Source: Roseateles terrae
GTDB taxonomy: Bacteria > Pseudomonadota > Gammaproteobacteria > Burkholderiales > Burkholderiaceae_C
Assembly: GCF_014192155.1 (NCBI RefSeq)
Contig: NZ_JACHXO010000005.1
Coordinates: forward strand, 1 to 64,000
Direction of reading: 5' to 3'
DNA length: 64,000 nt
In this document: in pieces, positions 34,300-43,267 of the stretch
Position numbering within the stretch: the stretch's first letter is position 1
Layout of the letters: every line of letters starts with the position of its first letter
Position numbers and translations under genes: made by a program
The notes under the pieces: generated by a model
The model's database searches: none
What the model was told of the DNA's origin: nothing
The model's input: only the letters and a program-made list of their open reading frames with translations

Positions 34300-35001
34300 A
34301 TGGCTCACCGCATCCTGATGATCGTGACTTCCAACGCCCGCATGGGCGACACCGGCAAGCCCACCGGCCTGTGGGCGGAAGAGCTGGCGGCGCCCTACTA
34401 CGCGCTGGTGGATGCCGGCGCGGAAGTGACCCTGGCCTCGCCCGCAGGTGGCCCGGCCCCGATCGACCCTGGCAGCGTGAAGCCGGCCGGCCAGAATGAC
34501 GCCGACACCGAGCGCTTCCTGGCCGACAAGGCGCTGCAGGCGCTGATTGCCAACACGCCCAAAGCGTCGGAATTCGACGGGGCTGATTTCGACGCCGTCT
34601 TCTTCCCCGGCGGCCACGGCACCATGTGGGACCTGCCGGGCGATGCCGGCGTGACCCGTGCGGTGGAGCGGGCCTTTGCCGCCAACAAGCTCATCGTCTC
34701 CGTCTGCCACGGCGCGGCGGGCCTGGTCACTGCCAAGCGTCCGGATGGCCAGTCGATCGTGAAGGACCTGCGGGTCAATTCCTTCACCGATGCGGAAGAG
34801 AAGGAAGTTGGCCTGGAGGCGGTGGTGCCCTTCCTGCTGGAAACCCGTCTGCGCGAACTGGGCGGACGTTTTGAAGGCACCGGCAACTGGCAGCCATTCG
34901 CCATCAGCGATGGTCAGCTGATCACCGGTCAGAATCCGCAATCGTCCCACCGCGTGGCGGACGTGCTGCTGCAGACGCTGGCACAGCGCAAGGGCGCCTG
35001 A
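34300..35001 (+). CDS. Type 1 glutamine amidotransferase/DJ-1 family protein (Hsp31-like)
   Basis: 233 residues from ATG 34300 with AAAGGAC upstream. The catalytic cysteine sits in the nucleophile elbow VSVCHGAAG (around residue 133). The conserved acid is in GLWAEELAAPYYALVDAGAEV near residue 26, and PGGHGTMWDLP is the typical family loop. Hsp31/YajL/PfpI relatives act as chaperones, glyoxalase III or aldehyde-stress proteins. Divergence from a LysR regulator suggests induction by a small electrophile, which is inference. Confidence 0.88.
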   Translation: MAHRILMIVTSNARMGDTGKPTGLWAEELAAPYYALVDAGAEVTLASPAGGPAPIDPGSVKPAGQNDADTERFLADKALQALIANTPKASEFDGADFDAVFFPGGHGTMWDLPGDAGVTRAVERAFAANKLIVSVCHGAAGLVTAKRPDGQSIVKDLRVNSFTDAEEKEVGLEAVVPFLLETRLRELGGRFEGTGNWQPFAISDGQLITGQNPQSSHRVADVLLQTLAQRKGA

Positions 35002-35017
35002 TTGCGCCCGTGTGTTC

Positions 35018-35051
35018 GGGTGATGACGCCCTTGGCGGGCGTCTAATCACC
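35018..35051. terminator. Bidirectional terminator-like stem-loop
   Basis: GGGTGAT-GACGCCC (35018-35031) pairs with GGGCGTC-TA-ATCACCC (35037-35051), with a two-base bulge and a 5-base loop. It lies exactly between the convergent stops at 35001 and 35056. Confidence 0.75.
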
Positions 35052-35055
35052 CCGT

Positions 35056-37677
35056 TCACTTCGCGTTGATGATCACCGGAATGGTCGCCATCGTGCTGCG
35101 GCCGGCGCTGTCGGTCACCGAGACCTGGATCCACCAGTTGCCGGTGACCGGCGCGGCCCAGGTGACGGCGGTGCTGGCCATGCCCAGCGACGGAGTGAAC
35201 TTGATGCCCGCCTGATTCGACGCCAGCGCGAGTCCGGCCAGGCTGGCACCGGCATCGCTGATGAACAGCGTGCCGTTCAGCGGCTTGCCTGCCACGCCGG
35301 TGAAGACGGTACTGAACACTGCCGGACCGGTGCTGCTGCCCACCACCAGGTTGATCACGCCACTGCCGACCAGCCCGGTTTTGGTGTCCCGGGCCGAGAC
35401 GGTCACCGCATAGCTGCCGGTCACCGGCGAGGTCCAGGCCAATACGCCGCTGGCATTGATCGTCAGGCCGGCCGGGGCACCGCTCAGGCTCAGCGTATAG
35501 GCATTGGCCGACACCACCGAGACGGGCGTGCTCCATGCCGTGCCGGGATTCAGGGCGATCTGGCCGGACGACACCTGGGGCGCGCCCACCGGGTTCACCA
35601 CCACCACATAGCTGCCAACCGCCGACAGTCCGGTTTGGGTCGTGTCTGCCCGCAGGCTGAAGCGGAAGGTGCCGGCGACGGGGCTGGGCCAGTTCAGGAT
35701 GGCGCCATTGGTGCCGGACGCCGCAAGGCTCATGCCGGACGGCGCACCCACCAGGCTGAGCCGGACCGGATAACGGTCGCCGGCCGACACGGCCACGCTC
35801 AACGCCTTGCCAACGGTGGCCGTCAGACTGCCGCTGCTCACGATCGGCGGCGGCGGCGGGGCGATGACCAGCGTTGTCACACCGCTGCCAGTCAGACCTG
35901 TTTTGCTGTCCCTGGCGGTGATCGTGACCTTGAAGGTGCCGGTGACCGGACTCGGCCAGCTGATGGTGCTGCCTGAGAGCACCATGCCGGCCGGCGCGCC
36001 GCTCATCGTCAGAGTGACTGCATTGGAGGATGACACCGAAGGCACGAAGCTGATCGCCATGCCGTAGTTGCCATTCACCGTGCTCGCCGCAACGATCGGA
36101 GCGACGGGAGTGGCTGGCGTGGTCGCACTCGCCAGCAGAGACGCCATGGCCATGCCGTTTGGTGTGCCCAGGCCCGTCGGGGCGTCATACCCGGTGCGTG
36201 CGGCACAGATGGTGCAACTCCCATTGCTGCCTTGTGCCACATCGAGGAAGGCGCCGGCATAGGTGGTGGCGTTGGTCAGGGACTGATACAGCACCGCATG
36301 CGGCGACCCCATCGGACCTTTGCCCGACTGGGCGCGCAAGGCATTGGCCACTGCGGCCAGGCCCGCCCATTGCGGGGACGACATGCTGGTGCCGCCGGTG
36401 GTCACCCAGCTTACCTGGCAGAAGGTGCAGGTGGTCTGGTTCGGGATGATCGCCACATATTGGCCGGTGGTCGGATCGGCATTCATCGACACATCTGCGA
36501 CCGCACGCCGGGTGATGGCGGTGCTGCGCAGCAGGGTCGGGTTCTGGTAGCTGGGCAGGGCCACATAGGCGCTGATGCCGCCGCCGGCCAGCGACCAGGC
36601 GGTCTCGGTGCGGCTGCCGGTGCCGCTGTAGCGCAGGCTGGTGCCGCCGACCGCCACGACCGAAGGCGAAGCGGCCGGCCAGTTCACGGCGGTGCCGCTG
36701 TCACCGGTCGCGGCGAAGTAGGTCATGCCCGTGCCTTTGAACAGGCTCTCGTAGCTGCTGACGTAGCTGCCTTCCGGCGCGCCGAAGCTCATCGACACCA
36801 CCCCGGGGCCCATGCGGTTGGCCAGCTGCACCGCGCTGCCCAATGCATTCAGGCTGGCATCGGTGGCTTCGATCAGCACGATGCGCGCCAGCGGCGCAAT
36901 GGCGTGGGCCCATTGCACATCCAGCGCGATCTCCGTCGCCCACTGGGCGTCATAGCGCGGGTAGTTGGCGGCGATGGTGCCGCCGCTGCTGCTGCTGGCC
37001 ACCTGAATGAACTCACAGGTGGTGGCGGTGGAGGGGGGCGCTGCCAGCGGCAGGCTGGCCGTCGGCGTCAGGGTCTTCTGGGTGCAGGCGGGCAATCCGA
37101 ACAGATTGCTGAAGGCCAGCAGTTCACCGAAGGCATAGGTGTCGTGGAAGGCGTCCACGATGTAGATCGTCTGGCCCGCGCCCAATTGCGCTGCCTGCAG
37201 TGCCGTCATGCCGGTGAGGTTGCTGGGGACCGGTGGCAGCCCGTAGGCGGCGCGAATCTGGGCGGGGGTGTAGGTGACGCTGGCTGCGGTCGTGGCCTGG
37301 GGGCTGGCGGTCGTACCGCTGCTGTTGGCACCCAACGCCTGCGCGCGCCCTGTGCCGTCAGCGACTTCCTGGAAAGTCAGTGCGCGGGTGGAGATCCCTT
37401 GGCGTGACGCGGGGATCGTCACCGACCGCGGCAACTGATGGGCACTGCTGGAGCTGCCGTCGCGGTCCACGTCGCTGGGCGCGCCGGGCAGCACCGGCGA
37501 GAGGTGATACGACGGCTGCATCTGCAGCGAGGCGGAGGCCGCGGCGGCCGGCGAAGAGACGGCGGGGCCGTCTGCGCTGCCGCCGCCGCAACCGGGCAGG
37601 CTCACGATCAGACTCAGCAGGAGGCCGGACACCAGGGCGGTGGTGCGTCGAAGCGCGGGAGAAGACAGATGCTGCAT
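35056..37677 (-). CDS. Sedolisin-family (S53) serine-carboxyl peptidase, surface lipoprotein
   Basis: 873 residues from ATG 37677. A lipoprotein signal (LLSLIVSLPGC, lipidated C30) is followed by a short Ser/Ala-rich spacer. The S53 domain spans about 135-490: catalytic E249 and D253 (WATEIALD), oxyanion D326 (ATGDSG) and nucleophile S431 (GGTSMS), with a C-terminal calcium loop near GYDAPTGLGTP. Three or four Ig-like repeats of 80-90 residues complete the protein. The usual pro-kumamolisin propeptide of about 170 residues is not recognisable in the 100-residue spacer. Expression is predicted to depend on the c-di-GMP riboswitch in its leader. Confidence 0.9.
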   Translation of the reverse strand: MQHLSSPALRRTTALVSGLLLSLIVSLPGCGGGSADGPAVSSPAAAASASLQMQPSYHLSPVLPGAPSDVDRDGSSSSAHQLPRSVTIPASRQGISTRALTFQEVADGTGRAQALGANSSGTTASPQATTAASVTYTPAQIRAAYGLPPVPSNLTGMTALQAAQLGAGQTIYIVDAFHDTYAFGELLAFSNLFGLPACTQKTLTPTASLPLAAPPSTATTCEFIQVASSSSGGTIAANYPRYDAQWATEIALDVQWAHAIAPLARIVLIEATDASLNALGSAVQLANRMGPGVVSMSFGAPEGSYVSSYESLFKGTGMTYFAATGDSGTAVNWPAASPSVVAVGGTSLRYSGTGSRTETAWSLAGGGISAYVALPSYQNPTLLRSTAITRRAVADVSMNADPTTGQYVAIIPNQTTCTFCQVSWVTTGGTSMSSPQWAGLAAVANALRAQSGKGPMGSPHAVLYQSLTNATTYAGAFLDVAQGSNGSCTICAARTGYDAPTGLGTPNGMAMASLLASATTPATPVAPIVAASTVNGNYGMAISFVPSVSSSNAVTLTMSGAPAGMVLSGSTISWPSPVTGTFKVTITARDSKTGLTGSGVTTLVIAPPPPPIVSSGSLTATVGKALSVAVSAGDRYPVRLSLVGAPSGMSLAASGTNGAILNWPSPVAGTFRFSLRADTTQTGLSAVGSYVVVVNPVGAPQVSSGQIALNPGTAWSTPVSVVSANAYTLSLSGAPAGLTINASGVLAWTSPVTGSYAVTVSARDTKTGLVGSGVINLVVGSSTGPAVFSTVFTGVAGKPLNGTLFISDAGASLAGLALASNQAGIKFTPSLGMASTAVTWAAPVTGNWWIQVSVTDSAGRSTMATIPVIINAK

Positions 37678-37740
37678 GGCGAGGTCTCGATAGCCAGGCG
37701 CGCAGCCACTCACCGGCGCGTCACGACGTGCCTGCGGCGG

Positions 37741-37825
37741 CCCCGCTGCCGTGGCATGGTGAACATGCGGTAGGCCGGAAGCTTTGCGCCCCAGCCTTTC
37801 GACTGGTTTGCCCTTGGGCAGCGGG
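37741..37825 (-). ncRNA. Cyclic-di-GMP-I (GEMM-I) riboswitch
   Basis: Read on the minus strand, CCCGCTGCC (37825-37817) pairs with GGCAGCGGG (37750-37742) as P1. The core shows GGGCAAACC, a stem CCAGTC-GAAA-GGCTGG with a GNRA tetraloop, GGCGCAAAGC, then TTCCGGCCTACC and a second hairpin GCATG...CATGC. These are the conserved elements of class I c-di-GMP aptamers (Vc2 type). It ends 64 bases before the sedolisin start. No T-rich terminator follows, so control of translation is more likely. The rest of the gap 37678-38109 holds the promoters of this gene and of gmhA, not individually recognised. Confidence 0.92.
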
Positions 37826-38109
37826 AAGGGGAAAGTTCCTGCTGCGGTGACGAATTGTTTCCGTGGCGTACACAGGAAGCAAGGGCGTTCATCGCCCGAA
37901 ATCTCGTTCCGTACGCTGTTTTTCGAACGGGCGTGCGGTCGTGCACGCGAAAGCGCTGTCCGAGCGGCGCAGTGCCGCAGCCTCAGCGGAGCTTCAGCTT
38001 GATCGTTGCTGCGTGTCAGCGCAGCCATCTCTCTTTACCTATCTTTGAGGCGGCCTGACGGAGGCTTATCGGTCGCCCACGCATGATCTCGGCCATTGAT
38101 CTGCGTGCC

Positions 38110-38679
38110 ATGACTTCACTTTTTCTCTCGAACCTGACGAGCCATCAGACCCTGATGGCGGACCTCTCCGTCCTGGACGGCGTCATCACCCGCGCTGGCG
38201 AGGCCCTGACCGAGCGCCTCGCCGGCGGGGGCAAGCTGATGTTCTGCGGCAATGGTGGCTCGGCGGCCGACAGCCAGCATCTGGCTGCGGAACTCACCGG
38301 TCGCTTCATGAAGGATCGTCGCCCGCTGGCGGGTCTGGCGCTCAGCACCGACAGCTCCGCGCTCACCTGCATCGGCAACGACTACAGCTTCGACGACGTC
38401 TTCGTACGGCAGCTGCAGGCCCTGGGCCGCTCAGGGGATGCACTGCTCGCCATCTCCACGTCCGGGCAGTCGGCCAACGTGATCCGTGCGGTGAGGGCGG
38501 CGCGGGAACTGGGCATCTACACCGTCGGCCTGCTGGGCCGGGATGGCGGCGCACTCCGTCCGATCTGCGACACCGCCATCGTGGTGCCGAGTCAGGTCAC
38601 CGCCCGCATTCAGGAAGCGCATCTGCTGATCGGCCACACCCTCTGCGGCCTGATTGAAACCGGCCTCGGTGTGGCATGA
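38110..38679 (+). CDS. gmhA: D-sedoheptulose 7-phosphate isomerase
   Basis: 189 residues from ATG 38110; an upstream in-frame ATG at 38083 is an alternative. The SIS domain is clear: CGNGGSAADSQHLAAEL near residue 46, the STSGQSANVIRA phosphate loop, and the family-typical C-terminal RIQEAHLLIGHTLCGLIE. The enzyme converts sedoheptulose 7-phosphate into D-glycero-D-manno-heptose 7-phosphate, the first step of ADP-heptose synthesis for LPS core. Its stop overlaps the hldA start (ATGA, 38676-38679). Confidence 0.93.
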   Translation: MTSLFLSNLTSHQTLMADLSVLDGVITRAGEALTERLAGGGKLMFCGNGGSAADSQHLAAELTGRFMKDRRPLAGLALSTDSSALTCIGNDYSFDDVFVRQLQALGRSGDALLAISTSGQSANVIRAVRAARELGIYTVGLLGRDGGALRPICDTAIVVPSQVTARIQEAHLLIGHTLCGLIETGLGVA

Positions 38680-39638
38680 GCACAGACTCCCACCTGCCGT
38701 CGCTGCCGTCGCTGCCGTCACCGCAGACACTGGCCAGCTGCCGGATCCTGGTGGTGGGCGACGTGATGCTGGACCGCTACTGGCATGGCGTCGTCGATCG
38801 CATCTCGCCGGAAGCGCCGGTGCCGGTGGTGCGCATGGAACGGGAAGAGGATCGGCTCGGCGGCGCTGGCAATGTGGCCTTCAATGTGCGGGCCCTCGGT
38901 GGGCAGGCCACGCTGCTGACGGTTACCGGTGACGACGCGGCGGCCGACGCGCTGCGCCGCCTGCTGCACAAGAGTGGTGTGACGCCTCTGCTGATCGGCG
39001 ATGCCGACATGGCCACCATCGTGAAGCTGCGCGTCATCGGACGTGCTCAGCAACTGCTGCGCATCGATGTGGAGCGGCCGCCCACCGCATCGGCCGTGGA
39101 GCGTCTGGTCGAGGTCTTCGCGGCGCAGGTGCATCAGCATGATGTGGTGCTCTTCTCCGACTACAACAAAGGCGCGCTGGCGCCCATCGACCGCCTGATC
39201 CCCTTGGCCCGTGCAGCAGGCAAGCCGGTGCTGGTCGACCCCAAGGGGCAGGACTATCGGCGTTATGCCGGCGCCAGCCTGCTCACACCCAACCGTGCCG
39301 AGCTGGCGCAGGTGGTGGGAAGCTGGCGGGACGAAGAAGACCTGCGTTGCCGTGTGCAGGCGCTGCGCGAGCAGACGGGCGTGGCCGCCGTGCTGCTGAC
39401 CCGGTCCGAGGAAGGCATGACGCTCTTCGAGGCGGACGGCTGCCTGCATGAGCCGGCCCGGGCCCGGGAAGTCTTCGATGTCACCGGTGCGGGCGACACC
39501 GTCATCGCCACGCTGGCCGTGTTGCTGGCCTCCGGTTTGCCCCTGTCTGCAGCGATGCCGCTGGCCAACAAGGCCGGTGGTATGGTCGTTGGCAAGTTTG
39601 GCACCGCCGCCGTGAGTTACGAGGAACTGGCTGCATGA
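38676..39638 (+). CDS. hldA: D-glycero-beta-D-manno-heptose-7-phosphate kinase
   Basis: 320 residues, matching domain I of RfaE/HldE. A short Leu-Pro-Ser repeat tail (residues 7-20) precedes the ribokinase (PfkB) domain: VVGDVMLDRYWHG at the start, RLGGAGNVAFNV, and the C-terminal DVTGAGDTVIATLA motif with catalytic Asp in GAGD. It phosphorylates heptose 7-phosphate at C1. In enterics this domain is fused to the adenylyltransferase; here the two are separate coupled genes (ATGA overlaps both sides). Confidence 0.93.
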   Translation: MSTDSHLPSLPSLPSPQTLASCRILVVGDVMLDRYWHGVVDRISPEAPVPVVRMEREEDRLGGAGNVAFNVRALGGQATLLTVTGDDAAADALRRLLHKSGVTPLLIGDADMATIVKLRVIGRAQQLLRIDVERPPTASAVERLVEVFAAQVHQHDVVLFSDYNKGALAPIDRLIPLARAAGKPVLVDPKGQDYRRYAGASLLTPNRAELAQVVGSWRDEEDLRCRVQALREQTGVAAVLLTRSEEGMTLFEADGCLHEPARAREVFDVTGAGDTVIATLAVLLASGLPLSAAMPLANKAGGMVVGKFGTAAVSYEELAA

Positions 39639-40141
39639 CGCTTCCCCCGTTGGCATCGAAGATTCTGGATCCGCGCCGCTGGACGGACGAGGCGCTGCAA
39701 CAGGCGCTGGCGTTGTTGCCCCGGCCGTGGATCTTCACCAACGGCGTGTTTGATGTGCTGCATCGCGGCCATGTCAGTTATCTGCATGCGGCGCGCGCGC
39801 TGGGCGCCAGTCTGATCGTGGCTTTGAATTCGGATGCGTCGGCGCGCGGACTCGGCAAAGGCCCGGACCGGCCGCTGAATCGGGAAGAAGATCGGGCCCT
39901 GGTGCTGGCCGGACTGGCCGCCGTCGACGCGGTGATGCTGTTTGACGAGCCCAGGCCTTGCGACTTGCTCGCGCGGGTTCGGCCGGCGCTGTATGTGAAA
40001 GGCGGCGACTACGACATGGAAACGCTGGCCGAGACCCGTCTGGTGCGCTCCTGGGGCGGCGAGGCCCGGGCGATTCCTTTTGTGGACGGGTTCTCCACCA
40101 CCTCGCTGGTGCAGCGCATTCGGCAGGGCGGCGCGACGTGA
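39635..40141 (+). CDS. hldC: D-glycero-beta-D-manno-heptose 1-phosphate adenylyltransferase
   Basis: 168 residues, corresponding to domain II of HldE. A nucleotidyltransferase core is marked by FTNGVFDVLHRGHVSYL with the HxGH motif, ALNSDASARGLGKGPDRP, and the late FVDGFSTTSLVQRI containing the ISTT-like motif. It transfers AMP from ATP to heptose 1-phosphate, making ADP-heptose. It overlaps hldA by ATGA and gmhB by GTGA (40138-40141). Confidence 0.93.
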   Translation: MTLPPLASKILDPRRWTDEALQQALALLPRPWIFTNGVFDVLHRGHVSYLHAARALGASLIVALNSDASARGLGKGPDRPLNREEDRALVLAGLAAVDAVMLFDEPRPCDLLARVRPALYVKGGDYDMETLAETRLVRSWGGEARAIPFVDGFSTTSLVQRIRQGGAT

Positions 40142-40857
40142 CGGAGCGCCGCCTGGGCCGAAGCGCTGCATTCCTCGACCGCGACGGCGTCATCAACCGC
40201 GACCACGGTTATGTGCATCGCTGGGAGGACTTTGAATTCCTGCCCGGCGTGGTCGAGGCGCTGCGCCGCCTGCAGGCGGCGGGCCATGCACTGGTCATCG
40301 TGACCAACCAATCCGGCATTGCCCGGGGGCTCTACGGTGAGGCGGACGTGGAGCGCTTGCACGAGCGCCTGCGGCAGCACCTGCGGGGCATCGGCATCGA
40401 ACTGGCGGCGATTGAATACTGTCCCCATCTGCCCGCTAGCACCGTGCCCGCCTATGCGGTGGATTGCGAATGCCGCAAGCCCGCCCCGGGGATGATCCTT
40501 CGTGCGGCGCAGGCGCTGGGCATTGACCTCGCACGGTCGATGATGGTGGGTGACAAGTCGTCGGACATCGAAGCGGCACGCCGCGCGGGCGTCGGACACG
40601 CCTTCCTGGTGGCCACGGACGGCGAAGGGGAGCCTGATGCCTTGTCACCGGATCTGGCGCACCTCCTGCGGCTGAAGCTGCTGCAGGACGCGGTGGAAGC
40701 TTGGCTCCGCCCGGAGCATGTCGATGCCGGGCCTCCCGCCCGCTTGACGGAAGCGACGGGAGCGACGGGAGCGACGGAAGCGAAGGATGCGACAGGTGCA
40801 ACAGGTGCGACAGGTGCAACACGTGCGGCGGATGCGACGGGTGCGATTGAGCCCTGA
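40138..40857 (+). CDS. gmhB: D-glycero-beta-D-manno-heptose 1,7-bisphosphate 7-phosphatase with repetitive tail
   Basis: 239 residues from a GTG at 40138 overlapping the hldC stop. HAD motifs are FLDRDGVIN (nucleophile Asp), VTNQSGIARG (motif II), and GDKSSDIEAARRAGV (motif IV). The zinc loop is partly visible as CPHLPAS...CECRKP. The usual length is about 180-190 residues. Here a tail of about 40 residues rich in Ala-Thr-Gly (GATGATEAKDATG) is added, encoded by 9-bp repeats (about 40750-40850). It removes the 7-phosphate between the hldA and hldC steps. Confidence 0.9.
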   Translation: MTERRLGRSAAFLDRDGVINRDHGYVHRWEDFEFLPGVVEALRRLQAAGHALVIVTNQSGIARGLYGEADVERLHERLRQHLRGIGIELAAIEYCPHLPASTVPAYAVDCECRKPAPGMILRAAQALGIDLARSMMVGDKSSDIEAARRAGVGHAFLVATDGEGEPDALSPDLAHLLRLKLLQDAVEAWLRPEHVDAGPPARLTEATGATGATEAKDATGATGATGATRAADATGAIEP

Positions 40858-40882
40858 TGCGATCTGACGAACTTCCGCCTCC

Positions 40883-41986
40883 TCAGGTCGCGTTGATCGG
40901 CCGCGACGGCGTCGTCGCCTCGACCGGCTCGACCGACGATGCCCCTCGCGGCGCGTCCCGCAGCTTCAGCACCTGTTCCAGCACCTGCTCCGCGCGGATG
41001 TCTTCCAGCGCTGGCGCCTGCAACAGTGTGATGTGCACCGGGTCATGGTCCAGCGGCGGCCGCGGACCCAGCACGATGTAAGTGGAGGTGCCCACCGCGG
41101 CGGCGATGTTGGACATGCCGGTGTCATTGCCGATGCAGGTCTGGGCCAGAGAGAGGACCGCCACGCTGTCCGGCACCGGCAGATCGGTCAGCGCCAGCAC
41201 CCGGGAACGCAGCACGGCGGGCAGGGCCGTCAGGATCTCCAGCGACAGCCCGGTCTCGGCCGGTCCGCCGAGCAGCACCACGCCATGGCCGCGGGTGGCC
41301 AGCAATTGCGTGAGGGCGGTGAAGCGGCGGGTGCCCCATTGCTTGTAGCTCTCCGATGCACCAATGGCCAGCACATGCAGCGGCCAGGGCATTCCCGCCA
41401 GGCGCGCTCGCATGCGATGCATTGCCTCCGGTCGCACCGTCAAGCGCGGCACCATCGGCATGTGGCTCCATCCGTTCGCCAGGGCCAGCGCCGTGGCATC
41501 GTGATAGAGCCCGACCGCCGTGCCCCGGTACAGCGGCACGCGAGGGCCGTCCGTCAGCAGGCGTCGTTGCAGCCAGGTGCTGCCGAAGCCGATGCGGGTG
41601 GGGATACCGGCGCGCAGGCAGGCCACCAGCGCGCGACCGGGGCGATCGGAGAACAGCACCATGCGGTCCAGTTGCCGCGTCGCCAGTTCAGCGCCAAAAC
41701 GCAGCGGCCCGAAGAGGCCGCTGTGGCGACCGGTGCGGCCTTCGCTACGGCGCGGGCGGCGGTCGTAGTCAAGGACCTCGCGCACCCAGGGCTCATGGCC
41801 CAGCAGATCCAGCGCCCGGGCCGAGGGCGGCACCACCACCGTCACTTGTCCGTCGCGGCTGGTGGCGGCCACCAGGCGGAAGTACTCGGCATGCCACACC
41901 AGATCGCCCATGCCGTTGTGGCGCATGTGGACGGCCGTCTTGGGGCGCGTGTCAGGCCGGCCGCCGACGCGCGGGCAGGCGTTCAT
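40883..41986 (-). CDS. Glycosyltransferase family 9 (heptosyltransferase-like)
   Basis: 367 residues from ATG 41986. The N-terminal domain starts AVHMRHNGMGDLVWHAEYFR, the GDL motif of GT9 enzymes. The C-terminal domain has GASESYKQWG, VVLLGGPAE and a donor-binding CIGNDTGMSNIAAAVG followed by VLGPRPPLDHDP. GT9 heptosyltransferases use ADP-heptose for LPS inner core. It is convergent with gmhB (25 bp apart) and is preceded on the same strand by a paralogue 41 bp away. Acceptor position is not predictable. Confidence 0.88.
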   Translation of the reverse strand: MNACPRVGGRPDTRPKTAVHMRHNGMGDLVWHAEYFRLVAATSRDGQVTVVVPPSARALDLLGHEPWVREVLDYDRRPRRSEGRTGRHSGLFGPLRFGAELATRQLDRMVLFSDRPGRALVACLRAGIPTRIGFGSTWLQRRLLTDGPRVPLYRGTAVGLYHDATALALANGWSHMPMVPRLTVRPEAMHRMRARLAGMPWPLHVLAIGASESYKQWGTRRFTALTQLLATRGHGVVLLGGPAETGLSLEILTALPAVLRSRVLALTDLPVPDSVAVLSLAQTCIGNDTGMSNIAAAVGTSTYIVLGPRPPLDHDPVHITLLQAPALEDIRAEQVLEQVLKLRDAPRGASSVEPVEATTPSRPINAT

Positions 41987-42027
41987 AGCCGAATCGTTGC
42001 GGTGCGGTTCGGGCCGGATCGGGCGGC

Positions 42028-43086
42028 TCACAGCAGCACGGCTTCCCGAGGTACAGCGAGTGTCGCGGTAGGCAGGCTGCCCAGCACCTTGGCAACGACA
42101 TCGCCCGGCGTGATGTCCTCCAGCCGTTGCGCGACGAGGGCGCGCAGCGTCTGCGGATCGTGTTCCAACGGCGGGCGCGGCCCCAGGATGATCCAGGTCG
42201 GCGTGCCCACGGCCGCGGCGATGTTGGCCGCCCCGGTGTCGTTGCCCACACAGACATGGGCGAGAGACATCGCAGCCACGGTCTCCGCGACGCTCCCTTC
42301 GGTGACGGCCCGCACTCGGTCGCGCAGCGGGGCGGCGATGCCGTTCATCACGGCCTGCACCAGTGCGCGTTCGGCGGGGCCGGCCAGGATCAGCACGCCG
42401 CAGCGGGCATGCACCAGACTGCTGGCCAAGGCAGAGAAGCGCGCCGCGCCCCATTGCTTGTAGGGCTCCGAACTGCCCACCGCCAACGCCACCAGCGGAC
42501 GCGGCAGGCCCGCCAGGCGTTGCCGCGCCATCGCCAGCGCATCGGCGCGAACCACCAGGCTCGGCACGATCGGCTCGCTGGCCCAGCCGTGGGCGGTGGC
42601 GAAGGCGCTCACATCCTTGTAGGCCTTCACCGCCGGGCCGCGATACGGCTCGATCCACGGACCACGACTCAGCAGTCGGCGCTGCAGCCAACTGCTGCCG
42701 TAGCCCAGCCGCTCCGGAATGCGGGCCACCGTGGCGACCAGCGAGCGGTTGGTGTGATGCGTCAACAGGACGATGCGTTCAAACCGGCGCGGGCGCAGCT
42801 CCCATCCCATACGCAGCAGACCGGCCACGCCGCGATGGCGGCCGACGCGGCCTTCTTCGCGGCGCGGGTGGCGGTCGAAGTCGATGACATCGCGCAGCCA
42901 GGGCTCATGCCCCACCAGGTCCCATGCAAAGGTGGTGGGCGAGGCGATCAGGGAAATCTGCCCATCGCGGCTGGTCTCCGCAATGCGGCGCAGGTAGGGG
43001 ACATGCCAGACCAGATCGCCCATGCCGACCCATTGGTGGAGGACGGCAGTGTGCGGGCGAGGGTCGGCAAAGGACGTGGAGCTCAT
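42028..43086 (-). CDS. Glycosyltransferase family 9, paralogue of the neighbouring gene
   Basis: 352 residues. Same architecture as the gene at 40883: VGMGDLVWHVPYLRRIAETSRDG at the N-terminus, VGSSEPYKQWG in the linker, and CVGNDTGAANIAAAVGTPTW with ILGPRPPLEHDP in the donor domain. Extended matching segments show that the two arose by tandem duplication. Together with the gmhA-hldA-hldC-gmhB genes they form an LPS-core heptose locus. The product is cytoplasmic or membrane-peripheral. Confidence 0.88.
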   Translation of the reverse strand: MSSTSFADPRPHTAVLHQWVGMGDLVWHVPYLRRIAETSRDGQISLIASPTTFAWDLVGHEPWLRDVIDFDRHPRREEGRVGRHRGVAGLLRMGWELRPRRFERIVLLTHHTNRSLVATVARIPERLGYGSSWLQRRLLSRGPWIEPYRGPAVKAYKDVSAFATAHGWASEPIVPSLVVRADALAMARQRLAGLPRPLVALAVGSSEPYKQWGAARFSALASSLVHARCGVLILAGPAERALVQAVMNGIAAPLRDRVRAVTEGSVAETVAAMSLAHVCVGNDTGAANIAAAVGTPTWIILGPRPPLEHDPQTLRALVAQRLEDITPGDVVAKVLGSLPTATLAVPREAVLL

Positions 43087-43267
43087 GGCGCGGGCGGTTG
43101 AAATTGGCCCGCATGATGAGTCCCTGATCCGCGAAACGCCATGCGTCGCGGCGACCTTTACCCAAACTTTGAAGAGCCGCCAAGAAACTTGGCAGAAGCG
43201 GCCTCAGCGCCCTTGCAGCGCGGGGTTTCATGTCACGGCAGACACAATTCGCCGCGCGCCGGCAACG

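Noticed and set aside
41987-42691. N-terminal extension of the GT9 gene at 40883 by 235 codons
   Set aside because: It would overlap the second GT9 gene in another frame and has no GT9 features. The ATG at 41986 gives a normal length.
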